Shown piece after piece: positions 14,626 to 16,202 of a stretch of 16,202 nucleotides of DNA (position 1 is the first letter of the stretch; each line of letters opens with the position of its first letter). Source of the stretch: UBA9619 sp964630665 (lineage in GTDB: Bacteria; Pseudomonadota; Gammaproteobacteria; Arenicellales; UBA868). The DNA is taken from positions 1 to 16,202 of the forward strand of contig CAZVVN010000071.1 in assembly GCA_964630665.1 (NCBI GenBank), read 5' to 3'. The notes beneath the pieces are model-generated. The model saw nothing but the letters and a program-made list of their open reading frames with translations, was not told where the DNA came from and ran no database searches. A program made the translations under genes and the position numbers.

Positions 14626-16202
14626 ATGACCCAGCGATCGACCCGGCGCTCAGCCAAGCGCAAAACCCAGAAACCAGTTCCGACTCCACGGGCACTTGAG
14701 CGGGTCTTGTTGTCCGAATTTACCGAACGTTCGTACCTGAACTACTCGATGTATGTGATTCTGGATCGCGCCCTGCCGAATCTCGCGGACGGATTGAAAC
14801 CGGTTCAGAGAAGAATTATTTACGCGATGTCCGAATTGAGCCTGGCTGCCAGTAATAAGCACAAGAAGTCGGCAAGAACTGTCGGCGACGTACTGGGAAA
14901 GTTTCACCCCCATGGAGATACGGCCTGTTATGAAGCGATGGTTCTGATGGCCCAGCCATTCAGTTTTCGCTACCCACTGATCGATGGCCAGGGGAACTGG
15001 GGCTCACAGGACGATCCGAAGTCCTTTGCCGCTATGCGCTATACCGAGGCCAGATTGTCCAGATTTGCGGATATTTTCCTTTCCGAACTCGGGCAGGGGA
15101 CAGTTGACTGGGGTCCAAATTTTGACGGAACCCTGAGCGAGCCTCGGATACTGCCCGCACGATTACCGGCGATTCTGCTGAACGGTGGTTCGGGGATTGC
15201 GGTTGGCATGGCAACCGATATTCAGCCGCACAATGTGCGAGAGGTGGTATCGGCCTGCGTGCGGTTGCTGGAGAACAGTCGCACCAGTGTGGATCAACTT
15301 CTTCAGCACATCAAGGGGCCTGATTTTCCCACCGAGGCGGAGATCATTACCCCGGTAGAAGAGATTCGCGAGATCTACCACACCGGTTCCGGTTCAGTTC
15401 GACAACGCTCGGTCTGGGTGGAGGAGGAAGGCAATATCGTTGTGACGGCGCTTCCCTACCAGGTTTCCGGGGAACGGGTTGTGGAACAGATTGCAGCGCA
15501 GATGACGGCGAAAAAGCTGCCGCTGGTCGATGATGTCCGTGACGAGTCCGACCATGAAAACCCCACCCGGTTGGTGATTGAGCCCAGGTCAAACCGGGTA
15601 GATCCAGAGGCGCTGATGGCGCATCTGTTTGCGACGACGGCCCTGGAACAGAGTCATCGCGTCAACATGAATGCGATAGGTCTGGATGGCCGGCCCCGTG
15701 TGTACGACCTTAAGCAGTTGCTCCGGCAGTGGCTGGATTTCAGGCTGGAGACCGTCAGACGCCGGCTGCAGTTCCGTCTGGACCGAGTGATCAGGCGTCT
15801 GCACATTCTGGAGGGGTTGCTGGTCGCCTTTCTGAATATAGATGCGGTGATAAAGATCATTCGAAAGGAAGACAAACCAGGTCCTGTCCTGATGAAACGT
15901 TTCCGCCTGTCGGAAGACCAGGCTGAAGCGATTCTCGATCTTAAGCTGCGTCATCTGGCACGTCTGGAGGAGTTGAAGATCAAGGGTGAAGAAGAGGAAC
16001 TGGCCCGCGAAAAACGCGAGCTGCAAAAAATCCTTAAGTCCCGAGACCGGTTGAAGCGTGTGGTACGCGATGAATTACTCAGTGATGCCGAGGAGTTCCG
16101 GGATGAGCGCCGCTCACCGCTGGTCGAGCGGGATGCTGCCAGAGCGCTCAACGAAACCGACCTGATTCCATCGGAGCCGATCACCGTGGTTCTGTCACAG
16201 AA
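14626..16202 (+). CDS. parC: DNA topoisomerase IV subunit A (partial, 3' end outside window)
   Basis: First 525 codons of the breakage-reunion subunit of topoisomerase IV, which decatenates daughter chromosomes together with ParE. Seen: FTERSYLNYSMYVILDRALP (32-51), DGLKPVQRRI (55-64), the quinolone region KKSARTVGDVLGKFHPHGDTACYEAM (80-105), PFSFRYPLIDGQGNWGS (111-127), the catalytic tyrosine Y139 in AAMRYTEARLS, and GQGTVDWGPNFDGTLSEP; the gate and coiled-coil helices (EDQAEAILDLKLRHLARLE and onward) are also present. E. coli-type wording around the active site separates it from GyrA. A basic tail of about 19 residues (rich in R, K and T) precedes the usual ParC start. The residue at the E. 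coli Ser80 position is Thr (T99). The gene runs off the right edge in frame, and parE is not in the window. Confidence 0.95.
   Translation, partial: MTQRSTRRSAKRKTQKPVPTPRALERVLLSEFTERSYLNYSMYVILDRALPNLADGLKPVQRRIIYAMSELSLAASNKHKKSARTVGDVLGKFHPHGDTACYEAMVLMAQPFSFRYPLIDGQGNWGSQDDPKSFAAMRYTEARLSRFADIFLSELGQGTVDWGPNFDGTLSEPRILPARLPAILLNGGSGIAVGMATDIQPHNVREVVSACVRLLENSRTSVDQLLQHIKGPDFPTEAEIITPVEEIREIYHTGSGSVRQRSVWVEEEGNIVVTALPYQVSGERVVEQIAAQMTAKKLPLVDDVRDESDHENPTRLVIEPRSNRVDPEALMAHLFATTALEQSHRVNMNAIGLDGRPRVYDLKQLLRQWLDFRLETVRRRLQFRLDRVIRRLHILEGLLVAFLNIDAVIKIIRKEDKPGPVLMKRFRLSEDQAEAILDLKLRHLARLEELKIKGEEEELAREKRELQKILKSRDRLKRVVRDELLSDAEEFRDERRSPLVERDAARALNETDLIPSEPITVVLSQ

Noticed and set aside
15589..16026. 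145-residue minus-strand open frame opposite parC
   Set aside because: It is glutamine-rich as expected from antisense reading of parC helices, with no family resemblance.
1..16202. Mobile elements, CRISPR arrays, phage or toxin-antitoxin and defence genes
   Set aside because: All genes fit metabolic or housekeeping families; I saw no transposase, integrase, spaced repeats or att-like direct repeats.

Overview
The window is a stretch of bacterial chromosome, most probably from a gammaproteobacterium. It has moderately high GC (upper 50s by eye), dense coding and short intergenic gaps. The assignment rests on the ParC at the right edge, which matches the E. coli type closely around its active site, and on a NudF that resembles the enterobacterial enzyme along its whole length. 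I see no insertion sequence, integrase, phage gene, CRISPR array, tRNA or rRNA.

Layout, left to right. (1) 1-227: AT-rich non-coding DNA with a perfect 7-bp inverted repeat and a 7-bp direct repeat spaced one helical turn apart. (2) A divergent pair: a MoeB/ThiF-type adenylyltransferase (228-992, minus) and a ketopantoate-reductase-family dehydrogenase (1162-2115, plus). (3) A compact four-gene minus-strand operon, in transcription order: GNAT acetyltransferase (5789-5328), M20 amidohydrolase of AbgB type (5231-3900), a DUF6817/HD-like protein (3886-3302) and an NAD-dependent sugar epimerase/dehydratase-family protein (3295-2267). (4) Divergent from it, a plus-strand cluster: 3-hydroxyisobutyrate-dehydrogenase-family enzyme (5882-6763), threonine-aldolase-family PLP enzyme (6871-7911), and the two subunits of an ATP-dependent hydantoinase/oxoprolinase, HyuA (7963-10080) and HyuB (10077-11810), joined by an ATGA overlap. 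(5) A convergent junction with a long imperfect stem-loop. (6) A three-gene minus-strand operon: ProXp-ala/PrdX-type aminoacyl-tRNA deacylase (14521-13937), amidase-signature amidase (13919-12525), NudF ADP-ribose pyrophosphatase (12518-11886). (7) Divergent from it, parC (14626 onward, cut by the window edge), with a TATAAT hexamer and a perfect hairpin in its leader.

How the genes may work together. Regions 3, 4 and part of 6 are rich in enzymes that open or cleave amide bonds (HyuAB, M20 amidohydrolase, AS amidase) and in enzymes acting on beta-hydroxy acids or beta-hydroxy amino acids (HIBADH family, threonine aldolase family). I infer a catabolic locus in which a cyclic amide or imide (hydantoin, oxoproline or lactam-like) is opened by HyuAB with ATP, the linear amide is cleaved, and the resulting hydroxylated amino acid or acid is split or oxidised. 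No substrate can be read from the sequence. The window contains neither a transporter nor a transcriptional regulator for this set. The DUF6817 protein and the epimerase-like protein co-transcribed with the M20 hydrolase are the least explained members. The rest (moeB-like, nudF, the deacylase, parC) looks like housekeeping.
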